Below are positions 12,071 through 23,284 of a DNA stretch of 60,000 nt, one piece after another. The DNA lies in assembly GCF_910592395.1 (NCBI RefSeq), contig NC_088314.1, positions 18,684,070 through 18,744,069 of the forward strand, written 5' to 3'. The position numbers were made by a program, and so were the translations under genes. The DNA comes from Lineus longissimus. Lineage: Eukaryota; Nemertea; Pilidiophora; Heteronemertea; Lineidae. Each line of letters opens with the position of its first letter. The stretch's first letter is position 1. The notes under the pieces are model-generated. The model had not been told where the DNA came from. It made no database searches and saw nothing but the letters and a program-made list of their open reading frames with translations.

Positions 12071-12580
12071 GGGTTATTGTCGTCCTGGGTGATGCACAAT
12101 ATCACCCAGGCTCTATCTGGCGATGCATAACATCACCCTGGGTGATCTTGTGCATTCGTTTCGCGATTGGTGACGAGGTTGTCAAATCGTAGCATGGTAC
12201 TTCGATCTGCTAAATACCGTAGACGACCGCGCACAGCGAATAAATCCTCGGCACCTTTCTCATGTTTATTTGTTAAACGCACATATTTTTGTTTGATTTC
12301 CCGTCCTTTGGCAACTAAAGATGCCCTTTCGACTTCGGGAATAGCTGCCAAATGATGTTTCAAGTCGCGCTGGTGAACCAGATGAACGGCCGCCATTTTT
12401 TTTTGGACCGTGAACATTTCCACGTCCGCCGATTCGACGACCCCGTCACCAATAGCGAAACGAATGCATAACATCACCCTGGGTGATGTTGTGCATGCAC
12501 AATGTCACCCAGGGTGATGTTATGCATCACCCAGATAGAGGCTGGGTGATATTGTACATCACCCAGGACGACAATAACCC
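12071..12580. mobile_element. 510-bp inverted-repeat DNA element with palindrome clusters
   Basis: The left arm (12071 to about 12188) and right arm (about 12434-12580) are inverted copies starting GGGTTATTGTCGTCCTGGGT. The right arm has about 33 extra bases that form another palindrome. The arms are studded with the word ATCACCC or its complement GGGTGAT, often paired as ATCACCCTGGGTGAT; about eleven half-sites are visible. The centre (12189-12433) is not repetitive and looks coding-like on the minus strand. No target-site duplication could be identified. It is a non-autonomous DNA transposon or foldback element of unknown family. Confidence 0.8.
12133..12477 (-). CDS. Hypothetical 114-codon frame inside the inverted-repeat element
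   Basis: The frame runs ATG to stop within the mobile element and partly into its arms. The central 80 or so residues are rich in K, R, E and H and would favour helices (for example EVERASLVAKGREIKQKY). The two ends are encoded by inverted-repeat DNA and are less protein-like. I do not recognise the product. It could be a remnant of the element's own protein, a captured host exon (Pack-MITE style), or chance. There is no obvious start context or splice site. Confidence 0.25.
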   Translation of the reverse strand: MMLCIRFAIGDGVVESADVEMFTVQKKMAAVHLVHQRDLKHHLAAIPEVERASLVAKGREIKQKYVRLTNKHEKGAEDLFAVRGRLRYLADRSTMLRFDNLVTNRETNAQDHPG

Positions 12581-12583
12581 TTT

Positions 12584-13280
12584 TGGCACCACTAAGGTCA
12601 AGCAATCAAAACCAACCCGTCACCAAATCAGTATCACAACTTTCTGGTATCTTTACCAGTCTTTTTCACCAAATCAGTTTCACCTCTTGTATGTCTACTC
12701 GAGGTTTCATGCATTCCCGGCCTGACAATGACAACAGAATGATGATCACCAGGTTAAATTAGTCAGAACAGTGCTTGACCCAAAAACATCTGACGAATAA
12801 TATGAGAAGATTTTAAAAATTCTAATTTCGTATTAACGTTTACATGGACAAGCAGTACAGATGACACTGCCAGTGAATTAACAACTCAAGGCATGTCAAA
12901 ATTCTATATCTCCATGGCTCAGATGAGAGATGCATCAATTGTATTCAGAAACCCAACCAACAAGAGAAATCCTACCTTTGCTTCCAATCAGGAAACATCA
13001 AGACAAAAGCCCAGAACATGGGCCTACTCAGCAGTATTTGAGATTTTCACCCATATTTCAACCGGTTTCAGGACGAGCAGCGGACTGTGTCGGGATTTGG
13101 CCAAAAGGGTTGATTGAGAGTTAGGACAACCCTTGGAACAGGACTGCGGGACCGATACCCCCCAATACCTACCTCCCCCCCCCCCACATGTGCTATTTAC
13201 AATGCAGGAGACCACTTACATCTGTCCAGCTAGCAATTTTTTAGCCAAGAGCATGCTTAAAAACTCAATTTTTCATTTTT
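12584..13280. other. Non-coding sequence, nothing recognised
   Basis: Short overlapping frames near 12893-13124 without recognisable motifs. A C-run at about 13175-13185 precedes the next tandem array. Confidence 0.4.
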
Positions 13281-13697
13281 GGTGACCTCTAGAGGGACAT
13301 TGACCCCCCCCCATCCCCCAACTCAGGCCATGGCTCTATTATCACAAGAGTATAAGTCTAAAATCTATATTGCAACGTACATGTAACTCACCTCAAAATC
13401 GGGAGAAGCAGATGGTGACCTCCAGAGGACATTGACCCCCCCCCACCCCCCCCATCCCCCAACTCTGGCCATGGCTCTATTAACACAATAGTATAAGTCT
13501 AAAATCTATATTGTAACGTACATGTAACTCACCTCAAAATCGGGAGAGGCAGATGGTGACCTCCAGAGGACATTGACCCCCCCCCCCACCCCCCCATCCC
13601 CCAACTCTGGCCATGGCTCTATTATCACAATAGTATAAGTCTAAAATCTATATTGCAACGTACATGTAACTCACCTCAAAATCGGGAGAAGCAGATG
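13281..13697 (+). repeat. Tandem repeat, 133-141-bp unit, 3 copies
   Basis: Units begin GGTGACCTC at about 13281, 13414 and 13555. Each has a poly-C tract after CATTGACC, then CCCCAACTC, CCATGGCTCTATTA and AACTCACCTCAAAATCGGGA. Unit length varies mainly through the length of the C tract, which points to slippage. Confidence 0.88.
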
Positions 13698-13939
13698 ACT
13701 TTACTATGCACATGCACTTGTGAGTGAGGAAAGCAAACTTATACCTATTGAATGAACGAGAAACGTATCACATGATCAGCCGAGTGACCCAAAAATACCA
13801 CAGTTACAGAAAGTTATCATAATTTCCATAAAATATCCAAAAGTAATCAAATCCGAGTCCAAACCATTGCAGCATAGGCAACATGAATATGAAAAGCTGT
13901 TTAGCGTCCTCTTACCAAAACATGTGCTAGCTATGGTAT

Positions 13940-14074
13940 TGTCCTCGAGTATTAAGTGTCTGATAACAGAGGTCAAATCTAATGAAAATTACCAATGTAG
14001 GATCAAAGGCAGCGTCCCCAATACAGAGGATATTCATAATAGAGAGGTGTCCATGAGGGGAGGTTCTACTGTAG
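13940..14074 (+). mobile_element. Degenerate pogo/Tigger-like MITE, 3' part
   Basis: It ends in AGAGAGGTGTCCATGAGGGG followed by AGGTTCTACTGTA and carries the internal AGAGGTCAAAT signature shared with the other copies (see 30050-30231). The 5' terminus is decayed. Confidence 0.6.
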
Positions 14075-14082
14075 TTTATATT

Positions 14083-15235
14083 ACATTTGGCCTTCAGCAA
14101 GATCATTGAGATAGGGCTCTTCTTTATTATCTGGTTTGAAAAAAATTGTGGTGGGACAATCAACGATTCTTTCTTTGTTTGGCCTAAAAAAATACAATCA
14201 TCTCCAAATTGTTTACATTGAGTTTTATACATTTTGTGCAGGACTACTTGTACGCAAATTACTGCTAATTATTTTGTTATTGTTTTTGTGGTAATCGGCT
14301 GCAATATTTGTAAGGTAAACTACTTCACCCTATTTGATATCTTATTATTAGATGGGCTGATTCAATACAACTTGACAAGGTTTCGAATAAAACTCTAGCT
14401 TCACCGATCTAAGAATGCTTCATCGATTACGTGCACTACGAAATTAACACAGAGGCCAAGCGGGAACGTGATGTCCTAACGGCTTGGTGTTACCAACCAA
14501 ATATCTATCTATATTGAACAATATCAACATTCAATACTACTTGAAAAGGTGTTTGATGATACTCTGATTTCACTTATATAAGAACACTTCATCAATTACT
14601 ACGAAATCAACACAGAGGCCAAGTTGGAACATGACGTCATGCCCATAGAATGACTTGTTGTCACCAACCCAATATCTCTATCCCCTCTAGTCTAGGATGT
14701 TTGAATAGCATCACTTGCTTGAAATTCGATCCAAATATCTGAAAATTTCATCACCGAGCAGCACAATCTTAAGACTTCCCGGGGTATTTTCAATCAATCA
14801 TCAATCAATCAGTCCCTAATCAATCAGCCCACAAACAATTGACATGACTGCTAAACACAGCCCAACAAACGAAAGTGCCCAAGTGACTGACAGACTCCTC
14901 CCCCCAACCAGTCTTTTGTGACAGGTGAAATTGAGGGGCGAAACGAGTGCTTTACACCCCTCCATAATTCGTTTGAGAAAATATTCAGATGAGTCTTGGC
15001 CTGTAACCAATTCATTCATTCCACTTGGCCTGAGATGAAATCGACAGAACAAGAACCAAATTTTAAAAAAACTTCCAAGCTACGTAAACACTATCATGAA
15101 CCTCAGACTCAGTCGCACCGAATATGACACAAGAAAAGATACATCTGCTGCCACAAGACAAAGACATACCCATTTTTTACGCAGAGTATCCATTTTGAAC
15201 GTTACCATGTTACTATTCGCCATCCAGTTTACAAC
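14083..15235. other. Non-coding sequence, one old internal duplication
   Basis: The phrases CAACACAGAGGCCAAG and ACTACGAAAT occur near 14440 and again near 14605 in similar order, suggesting a diverged duplication with about 165-bp offset. No gene is supported; the minus-strand frame at 14816-15052 has no recognisable features. Confidence 0.4.
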
Positions 15236-15244
15236 TTAATCCTG

Positions 15245-16335
15245 CAGCGTTGACAGCGTAAACGGTCGCCAACATGGGGTGAGGCCAGATAGAGATGATA
15301 CTATATCATAGTCTATTCCAAATTCCTCTTGAATGAAAAAAAACAGAATGCTATTTGAACTGCAAGAAGCATTAGGCCAGATAGAGATGCTACTATCGTA
15401 GACTGTTCTGAATACCTCTTCCATGAATGCAGAATGCTATTTTAACTGCAAGGGGCATCAGGCCAGATAGAGATGCTACTATCGTAGACTGTTCTGAATT
15501 CCTCTTCCATGAATGCAGAATGCTATTTGAACTGCAAGGGGCATCAGGCCAGATAGAGATGCTACTATCGTAGACTGTTCTGAATTCCTCTTCCATGAAT
15601 GCAGAATGCCATCCTGAACTGCAAGGGGCATCAGGCCAGATAGAGATGATACTATCATAGACTGTTCTGAATACCTCTTCCATGAATGCAGAATGCTATT
15701 TGAACTGCAAAGGGCATCAGGCCAGATAGAGATGATACTATCATAGACTGTTCTGAATACCTCTTCCATGAATGCAGAATGCCATCCTGAACTGCAAGGG
15801 GCATCAGGCCAGACAGAGATGATACTATCATAGACTGTTCTGAATACCTCTTCCATGAATGCAGAATGCCATCCTGAACTGCAAGGGGCATCAGGCCAGA
15901 TAGAGATGATACTATCATAGACTGTTCTGAATACCTCTTCCATGAATGCAGAATGCCATCCTGAACTGCAAGGGGCATCAGGCCAGATAGAGAGGATGCT
16001 ATCATAGACTGTTCTGAATACCTCTTCCATGAATGCAGAATGCCATCCTGAACTGCAAGGGGCATCAGGCCAGATAGAGATGCTACTATCATAGACTGTT
16101 CTGAATACCTCTTCCATGAATGCAGAATGCCATCCTGAACTGCAAGGGGCATCAGGCCAGATAGAGATGCTACTATCATAGACTGTTCTGAATACCTCTT
16201 CCATGAATGCAGAATGCCATCCTGAACTGCAAGGGGCATCAGGCCAGATAGAGAGGATGCTATCATAGTCTGTTCTGAATTCCTCTTCCACAAAAGCAGA
16301 ATCGTACCTTCAACTGCAAAAGGCATGGTCAAGAG
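15245..16335 (-). repeat. 86/87-bp minisatellite, ~13 copies
   Basis: The unit contains GCATCAGGCCAGATAGAGAT, ACTATCATAGACTGTTCTGA and CTCTTCCATGAATGCAGAAT. Spacing is 86 bases between about 15456 and 15629 and mostly 87 bases rightward. Because 87 is a multiple of three, long frames (15479-16291 and 15655-16332, both minus) stay open through the array. Differences between copies change amino acids in those frames, and the edge copies with 86-base units shift the frame. I therefore read this as a minisatellite, not a gene. Edge copies are more diverged than central ones. Confidence 0.9.
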
Positions 16336-16447
16336 AATGACCTCACCAGTCTCTGGATAGGAGATGACACTATCATATAGTCTATTCTGAATTCCTCTTC
16401 CCCAAAAGCATGTCTTTGTCTTTTGTGAAGAACACTGAGTTAGAACA

Positions 16448-16623
16448 TTAGAACCTCTCTATTAAGGACACCCTCGGCATTGACCAACGCTGTCCTTAAT
16501 GAAGAGGTGTCCTGCGTACAGAGATCAATATGAATGGAAATGACAGGTTGGGGAACAACACCAGGGTCCTCATTAGAGAGTGTCTTTAGTAGAGAGGTGT
16601 CTGCTTAGAGAGGTTCCAGTGTA
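16448..16623 (+). mobile_element. Pogo/Tigger-like MITE, near full length
   Basis: It starts at AGAACCTCTCTATTAAGGAC and ends GAGAGGTTCCAGTGTA, with the internal AATGAATGGAAA and TCCTTAAT/ATTAGAGAG motifs of the family. The first CAGT is lost. Confidence 0.8.
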
Positions 16624-16875
16624 GCTATTAGATGCTTGTTCCTAATTGGTGTCACATTAGCTGACTCTTATCACCAGGTAGATGTGCCATTCCAATCAAC
16701 ACCAGGTACATTCAAGAGAAATTATCAGCAGGCTATCAGAAATATTTGTCAAACAGACCACATTTCTGGATGGTCACTTGACTTTTTTGCAGACCTTCAC
16801 GATCTGAGATACTGCACCGTTATTCATGTACTATTGCAGGCTGCCTATTAGGGCTTTCCAATAACAAAACCACCC

Positions 16876-16980
16876 AAGTACGATTTCCCCAAGTACGATT
16901 TCCCCAAGTACGATTTCCCCAAGTATGATTTCCCCACGTACGATTTCCCCGAGTACGATTTCCCCGAGTACGATTTCCCC
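16876..16980 (+). repeat. 15-bp tandem repeat, 7 copies
   Basis: Seven consecutive copies of AAGTACGATTTCCCC with A/G and C/T changes (one AAGTATG, one ACGTACG, two GAGTACG). The unit is a multiple of three, so an open minus-strand frame with repeated GEIVL results. It is not regarded as a gene. Confidence 0.9.
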
Positions 16981-17044
16981 GGAGCTATTTCTGAGAGAGC
17001 AGAACAGTACAAATTTCAAGTTCTAGAATGGAGTCAACCTTTAA

Positions 17045-17324
17045 GGAATCATGCCACCTAAATATAACACTATCACAGTGCTCACAGGAAGCCAACATCT
17101 TCACTTTAAATTTTTATAATTTGAAATTGAATTTGAATATTTCCAATTCCTTAAATAAGTACTGAATGTCAATTTCAACATTGCAGTTTTGTAGACAGAC
17201 ATACAAATACTATACATACCAAGTTTCAGCAAATTTGCATGCATGATAACTGCATTACGGCATTGTGTATCGCTGCATTTCTATTTTCCTGACCCAGGAT
17301 TAAAAACGAATGGCATATACCCCT
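17045..17324 (-). mobile_element. TTAA-flanked MITE (same family as 1162)
   Basis: It is bounded by TTAA at 17041-17044 and 17325-17328. The termini GGAATCATGCCAC and (reverse complement of the right end) AGGGGTATATGCCAT are related imperfect inverted repeats. The reverse complement carries the words shared with the copy at 1162. No coding capacity. Confidence 0.75.
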
Positions 17325-17328
17325 TTAA

Positions 17329-17834
17329 CACAGGTATAAACCCGGAACAGACATGCTCGTGGTTTCCTGGCCATCCCACACGATCGGACAACGTAGTTAA
17401 AATCCATCCCTAGTCGACAAGTAAAACCTGCATATTAACATCAAACCTCACCAAAAGCCAGCTTTAACGCACACACAAATCAACAAAGTTCCATTTGCGA
17501 TGAAACCTGGGCTGAGGTTACAAATATCTACCTGCGTCTGAACATATCCGCGAAATCTTAAAGACAAGGTTAACACTATGTTCAATTCAGCGCTAATCTT
17601 GACTGAATCTGCCACGCAAGTTTCACTTCCAACACAGCAAGTTACACAGTCGGATGAAGTATTTTTTAGGTGAAATTGGCCGTTAACTCGATTGAAAGGA
17701 GTAGAAATGTTTTTCCCGGTGGAGTCTGGTTAAGTTCATTTGAAGTGTAACACTTTTAACGGAATCCGAGATATTGATGAGTTGATAATGTTGTGAATGA
17801 AGCTATGTCCCGGCAGTGGCTGTAGTCGTCAAAT
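17329..17834. other. Non-coding sequence, nothing recognised
   Basis: Unique-looking sequence between two MITEs with no frame, repeat or splice-like signal I can support. Confidence 0.4.
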
Positions 17835-18055
17835 GTGACCCGCTCTACCAAAACTAGGCGCTTGTCGCATCTGAACTTGCCAGGTTGATACGGACTTGTT
17901 GTTCATTTCCCTATTGTAGACCTTTTGTGAAATGTGACCAAATCAGTTTGTAATAGATTTCACAAAAGGTCTACAATAGGGAAATGAACAACAAGTCCGT
18001 ATCAACCTGTCAAGTTCAGATGCGACAAGCGCCTAGTTTTGGTAGAGCGAGTCAC
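17835..18055 (+). mobile_element. Hairpin MITE, ~99-bp arms with 23-base loop (copy A)
   Basis: An almost perfect palindrome from GTGACCCGCTCTACCAAAAC to its complement ending GTCAC. The non-palindromic loop is at 17934-17956. AAAT flanks both sides. A second copy at 19685-19904 is nearly identical but in the opposite orientation, as shown by the loop and by an arm-specific base (GTGACCC against GTGACTC). No coding capacity. Confidence 0.93.
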
Positions 18056-18239
18056 AAATGGGTATTCTAGGAATGACTTGGGACTTTTTCAGCCTAAGAA
18101 AATGTAAGCGCTCTCCTGAACCATTTCAGGCTGCAAGCCGTTTATCAAAGTGTCACCCCTAATGAAAGGGCCGGTCAGCTTTAGCTTAGGAGACACTTAG
18201 GCCATGGGATGAAGCACGAAAATATTAAGTATCGTTTGA

Positions 18240-18462
18240 CAATTAATCGCACCAAGTTCTGTGACCTGGAAAATGTAGTCTGAGGTACACAAGACTCTTT
18301 ACTTCTAAACTCCCATCTCTAATGCCAGGTGCCGGGCAAGGAGGCAGTTTGTACCCTATATGTAACTAGCTGCCCACATCGGGGAGAGGTTACCAGCGGG
18401 CCTCGAACCTTCGATCTTCTGTTCATACGTATGCCTTAACCACTAGGCCATAAGGATCAGTG
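18240..18462 (-). mobile_element. tRNA-derived SINE
   Basis: On the minus strand an A-box-like TGGCCTAGTGGTTAAGGC (about 18452-18435) is followed by a B-box-like GGTTCGAGGCC (about 18404-18394), the layout of a tRNA internal RNA polymerase III promoter. A non-tRNA body with the reverse complement of GTGCCGGGCAAGGAGGCAG follows. The sequence does not fold as a complete modern tRNA gene, so a SINE is the better reading. Its 3' limit is approximate. Confidence 0.65.
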
Positions 18463-18730
18463 TGCCTGAGATTATGACATAAGAGAGAGACTTGTTTAAT
18501 GAAACTGAGTGAGCAACTGAGAGTGGAAACCGAATTAGAGGTCTGGCAGACTGGACAGCTCCAGTACCTCGCAAGGAAGGGGCTTGTGAGCAAATGCCCC
18601 AACCCCAGATGCCACTCTTCCAATCCAAAGGCCAAAATAGACTACTTGAGGCATCTTCTTGAGATGCACGCTAGACAGCCAGTCCTTTTCACTCAGTAAT
18701 GAAGTCAGCTGTCGGTGAGAGTTCCACCAC

Positions 18731-19192
18731 AGAGCCCCAGAGCTTTGTGGTCATGGAGGTGTCCTTTGGCCAGTATTCCTCTCTATTCTTCATTAGGGAG
18801 CAGGTACAGAGCCCCAGAGCTGTGTGGTCAGGGTGGTGTCCTTTGGCCAGTATTCCTCACTATTCTTCATTAGGGAGCAGGTACAGAGCCCCTAGAGCTT
18901 TGTGGTCAGGTTGGTGTCCTTTGGCCAGTATTCCTCACTATTCTTCATTAGGGAGCAGGAACAGAGCCCCAGAGCTTTGTGGTCAGGGTGGTGTCCTTTG
19001 GCCAGTATTCCTCACTATTCTTCATTAGGGAGCAGGAACAGAGCCCCCAGAGCTTTGTGGTCAGGGTGGTGTCCTTTGGCCAGTATTCCTCTCTATTCTT
19101 CATAAGGGAGCAGGAACAGAGCCCCAGAGCTTTGTGGTCAGGGTGGTGTCCTTTGGTCAGCCATTCCTCTCTATTCTTCATTAGGGAGCAAA
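18731..19192 (+). repeat. 77/78-bp minisatellite, 6 copies
   Basis: The phrase AGAGCCCCAGAGC starts at about 18731, 18808, 18885, 18963, 19040 and 19118. The unit includes GGTGTCCTTTGGCCAGTATT and CTATTCTTCATTAGGGAGCA. Alternating 77- and 78-base lengths break all reading frames, so the frames seen on both strands are by-products. Confidence 0.92.
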
Positions 19193-19560
19193 CTTGAGGC
19201 ATCCAGAGCACTTCACAAATTTGCCACTATGACCTGTGAGATAGCTATGACAACAAGATAATAGCTTGGATTTGTCATGGCAAGTCGCTATACAGAAATC
19301 GCTCATTTGCGTAGCGCGCTAAAAGAAAGAATTTCTCTGAGCTTCAGCCAAGACAGGTGTATCATAAGAAGAATAAGATCAAAATATAGGCCTATTTTAA
19401 GACAGCCTGAATTCTAGGTATGTTGCAGAAGAAGTGTTACGACTATGATGGATTTCATTCATTGAAAGATAAGTCATGTAGGCCTAGGTAAAACAGATTT
19501 GTGAAACAGAACACAGGTATCTTGGCTGCATTCAGGACAACAACAATTGGAAACGTTATA

Positions 19561-19674
19561 AGGTAGAGTGGGGTAATTGTAGCCCCTGCCTATGATATTG
19601 ATTGATATCCCCAAGCATCAAACAATGCAGGGGCTACAAATAAACCAGGGCTACAATTACCCCATGCTACCCTA
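19561..19674. mobile_element. Small MITE with 26-bp terminal inverted repeats
   Basis: The left end AGGTAGAGTGGGGTAATTGT continues to AGCCC. The right end (GGGCTACAATTACCCCATGC then TACCCT) is its reverse complement with a few mismatches. Total length is 114 bases. An internal GGGGCTACAA gives a second stem. Confidence 0.75.
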
Positions 19675-19684
19675 CTTCACAAAT

Positions 19685-19904
19685 GTGACTCGCTCTACCA
19701 AAACTAGGCGCTTGTCGCATCTGAACTTGACAGGTTGATACGACTTGTTGTTCATTTCCCTATTGTAGACCTTTTGTGAAATCTATTACAAACTGATTTG
19801 GTCACATTTCACAAAAGGTCTACAATAGGGAAATGAACAACAAGTCCGTATCAACCTGTCAAGTTCAGATGCGACAAGCACCTAGTTTTGGTAGAGCGGG
19901 TCAC
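19685..19904 (-). mobile_element. Hairpin MITE (copy B, inverted relative to copy A)
   Basis: Same arms as 17835-18055. The 23-base loop (19783-19805) is the exact reverse complement of copy A's loop, and the CCC/CTC difference near the termini is also swapped, so the entire element is flipped. AAAT flanks both ends. Confidence 0.93.
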
Positions 19905-20519
19905 AAATATCACTACAAACAGAACACTTCTGCCAGGCTTGCGATTTCTTCTCACCTTGCGATTGGTGATGTCTCTGATGTAGATGAGAACGCCCGCAAA
20001 CGAGTGATCGCAATTGTGATGATGATTGCTGGTTTGCGGTGATAATCAAAGTGCCTGCACCAAGAATCGGTTATCGCAATAACCTGCAATCAATATCAAA
20101 GTCAGTGCTTAACCCACAGTCAGCGATAGGACATCACAGCGATTTTAAATCACTCATAGGACTGACTGCATATATGCCTTATTTAGCCTTATTGATGGAC
20201 TTTTCGACTTAAGTCTTTGGTGGTCAATGACACATTTATTTGTGACATCGATCTGGTGGCATTCGCCCAACCCCCTGCCCCCCCCTAGCTATGGCTCTGT
20301 ACAGACCTCACGCTCTGAAGTGAACCAACCTTGCCTGAGGAATAACCTTTTCAACTGTAAAACATTGAAATGAAACATTCAAGAAAAACATTGGAAAAAA
20401 CATCCATGTTTATCTCCAAGATGTTATCATCTGAAGGCTGGCTTCTCCGTGGTAAGATCGACCAAGATAACATTAATGGACTGGAGCATTTGCCATTTTC
20501 CTCAAACAAGAACTTCAGT
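19905..20519. other. Non-coding sequence
   Basis: The words TTGCGATT and GCAATTGTGATGATGATTGC around 19935-20040 and ACAGCGATTTTAAATCACT around 20137 give weak inverted symmetry. A fragment near 20235-20300 (CCCCCTAGCTATGGCTCTGT) resembles the 13281 array. No gene. Confidence 0.4.
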
Positions 20520-20524
20520 GCCCT

Positions 20525-20800
20525 GTAAGGAACTGAATGGTTCCATCATGTGGGCCTACTACCATTTGGAGAAGAACTAGCCACGGCAGCATCTCCCTCC
20601 TAGAAAGTGCAACCTCTCCGTTGGTAAGGACACGTTGTCCAAAGGAAATAGACTCCCCCAGGAAGCCGCTGAACTGGCACCTGGAACAAGTTGGTGGCAA
20701 GAGAAGAAGGGGCAGGACAAGTGGCCTGACGCCATGAATCGAGCTGGTCTTGGTAAAGCCTTGATGGAAGCTGCCAGTGACAGACAATGCAAAGGTCCCT
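20525..20800 (+). mobile_element. Decayed LINE (non-LTR retrotransposon) C-terminal remnant
   Basis: One frame reads through PRKPLNWHLEQVGGKRRRGR before a stop near 20735. A second frame continues with NRAGLGKALMEAASDRQ. This order resembles the end of non-LTR retrotransposon ORF2 proteins, where a conserved 'P...LxW.P.GKRRRGRP' stretch is followed by a helical AGL...A..R segment after the reverse transcriptase. The frame change and stops show it is dead. Assignment rests on motif memory and should be tested by similarity search. Confidence 0.5.
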
Positions 20801-20839
20801 AGCACTTTTGATGGCTTAAATCATGATATTGCACCTAAG

Positions 20840-23284
20840 CAAGTAAGTAAGTTCCTAGAACAGGTCCAGAGTTTTCTAGGCTTGTTAACCTGTAGACGTT
20901 GAGCTTTCTCAGTCGCTTTTTAGCAGTGCACAGCTTAGGTTTCGAGGAAACGTCCAGAGTTCTCCAACCTGGCCTGAAGATGTTAGCACGCCATAAACTA
21001 GATACATGAGTCACATAATGGACAGGAAACTAGCCTCATCCCGCAGGATATGATGGCTTCTGGAAACTATTTCAAACTGAGCTCATCTTGGCGAAGCTAT
21101 CTCTTACAATTTGATACTTTTGAGCATGTTGGATTTCGTCATTGAAGTTGGTAGGCCTATTCACTTCATTTTGAAAGAGTTCTAATATTGCTTTAGAATT
21201 TCAAGTTCTAGTCAAAATGGTGATGCGTGTGGTCAACTCTAAATACAGTGTTTCTGTGCATGCAAAAGTACTTTTTGATGCATTACAAGATGCTATTTGT
21301 GTACATTTGTAAATGTATAGCAGAATCGCCCTTGTCACAGCATCACACTAACTTCTGTCATGCGCTTTGGACTCAGATTTAAGATTTTTCTCAAAAGTAG
21401 CCAAAGTTTTAGAATTTGACTACAGGATTAATTACCGTGCTGGAAGGTTTATCTACAGGCAATTCCCAACCAGGTGAGATAAAAATTATGGAAAGAACGT
21501 TGATATCTCTCTTTCAGGCTGACTAGACAAGCCTGCCGATTTGCAAACAAACCCCTGTTTGAATAGTGAGTAAGCCTTAATGAATGTCTGTTGTCGCTTC
21601 CAACAGACAGAACAAGAGGCTGGAAGACCGCAGCAATCAGGCAGCAGTCAGCAGAGGAAGGGCATAGTGTCTGTACAATACTGGTCAGAAGTAACAACAG
21701 TCATAAAAACTTTCATAAGAATGGAGAATCTTAGTGTTCGCTTCATCACAGAGAAGTCTATTGTGAGGACATGGCAGTGCAAATGTTCTTGAGTGTGCAT
21801 TATCAACACGGCGTTATCAATAATATTTAAAAGGAGTATAGAAATACTAATGCAGTAGATTTTGGTTAACAATGTTTTATTTTTAAAGACAGTCGACATG
21901 TATTTAGAATTTTATCCCCTAAGTGAGAATGAATCTGTTGGCGCAACCATTTTCTGTCCCGGTTGCGAAATGTAAAATGGACAGTGACTAATACAACATT
22001 GAACATAGAAGCTAAGAATATACTTATATAGTAAGTCTGCTTTTGAAAATGAAAGCAAATATAAGACAAGAGAAGGTTGTCAAAACTTACCGAGCCCTAT
22101 CCATATTGGCTAAACCACGAAGACACAGACTTAAAGATCCTTTCAGTAATTCTTTTCAAAATGAAGTTTATAACAGAATTTAAAACACCACCGAGTCTGA
22201 TTCCTCTATCTAAGCTATATTCCTATCCACTATAAGCAGGAGATTGATATTATTTTGCATCCTCTAGGTACTCCAGTCTCTGATTCGACTTCACATTTGT
22301 ATCCAAAGCGGCAGGAATGAGCTTCCTCCATCCATCCAGCCTCATCCGAATCAAGGTAAACTTTTATTCAGGATGCAAATGTTCCAACATAATTTCTGAT
22401 TAGTCTGGTGATGGAATCCAGGTGGAAATCTTGCTGGGACACCCCAATTATACCTGTCCTACCTCGCACCCAGTGAACTTCACCCATATAGCTTTCTATA
22501 GGAAATGTACAAGAGTACGAGGCTGCAAGTCACCTGGGACGAGGTAGGCAGCGGTACAACTCATTCAAGTGTACCATGCAGGTAAATCTGTGTGTTATCA
22601 TGTTGTTAGCATCATCTTTACAAAATGAGCGAGGCCCACGCTAATGTATGCATAATATAGGTCAACATAGCGTGAATCCAATTTCTAAATGGTAGCAACC
22701 AAGTTGACATTAGAAAAGCAATACATTTCTTCTCAAAAAGCACATCTGAAGTTTGCTAATTAGGTTGAAATTGAATGGACTTGACATGAAAAATCAATTG
22801 GAAAATCACCTTGGCAAATCTCAAGCACAATTCGTAAAAGAAACACTGCAATTCCTACATCTGGACTTAGCTTTCTTGAGATGAAACCAACAAGAGTTGT
22901 GTTTCACATCATTGAGCTGGATGAACTGGGATTTTTCTTATATATTGTATGCCATTAATTGATCAACTTAGCATGAATCCTGGACACAGTTTGAGTGTTA
23001 ATGGTTGTTACATGTCCACGGATCACAGTTCAGGAATCTTGCAAACATCTTTCATCAGCGGAACATCAAATCGTTTATCAAAATCTGAAGGCCGAGATTT
23101 GGTTAGTTTATCCACCGCATTCCGAAGTTCATTCTTACATCTGTGCAAAAACTACTGACCATCAGAAAGAGAATGTTTTTGATGCACCAACTCTGTTAGG
23201 CATTCTTCAACTTTAAAGAGCCAAACCTATGATAGGTAGTCCTGTTTCCTAATCCTAAATGGCATAAAACTGCCACCATCCTTG
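20840..23284. other. Non-coding sequence, one dispersed fragment
   Basis: Near 21197-21237 the phrase TTTCAAGTTCTAGTCAAAAT followed by GGTG is shared with about 48586-48625, so a short dispersed repeat is present. Frames at 21580-21792, 22949-23158 and 22995-23216 overlap in conflicting frames and resemble nothing. Several GTAAAC/GTAAGT donor-like sites exist (for example about 22355), but no convincing exon. Confidence 0.4.

Noticed and set aside
18499-18699. Zinc-finger-like frame (CPNPRCHSS...HLLEMH)
   Set aside because: The cysteine/histidine spacing is suggestive, but there is no ATG, no second finger and no splice evidence. It sits between a SINE and a minisatellite.
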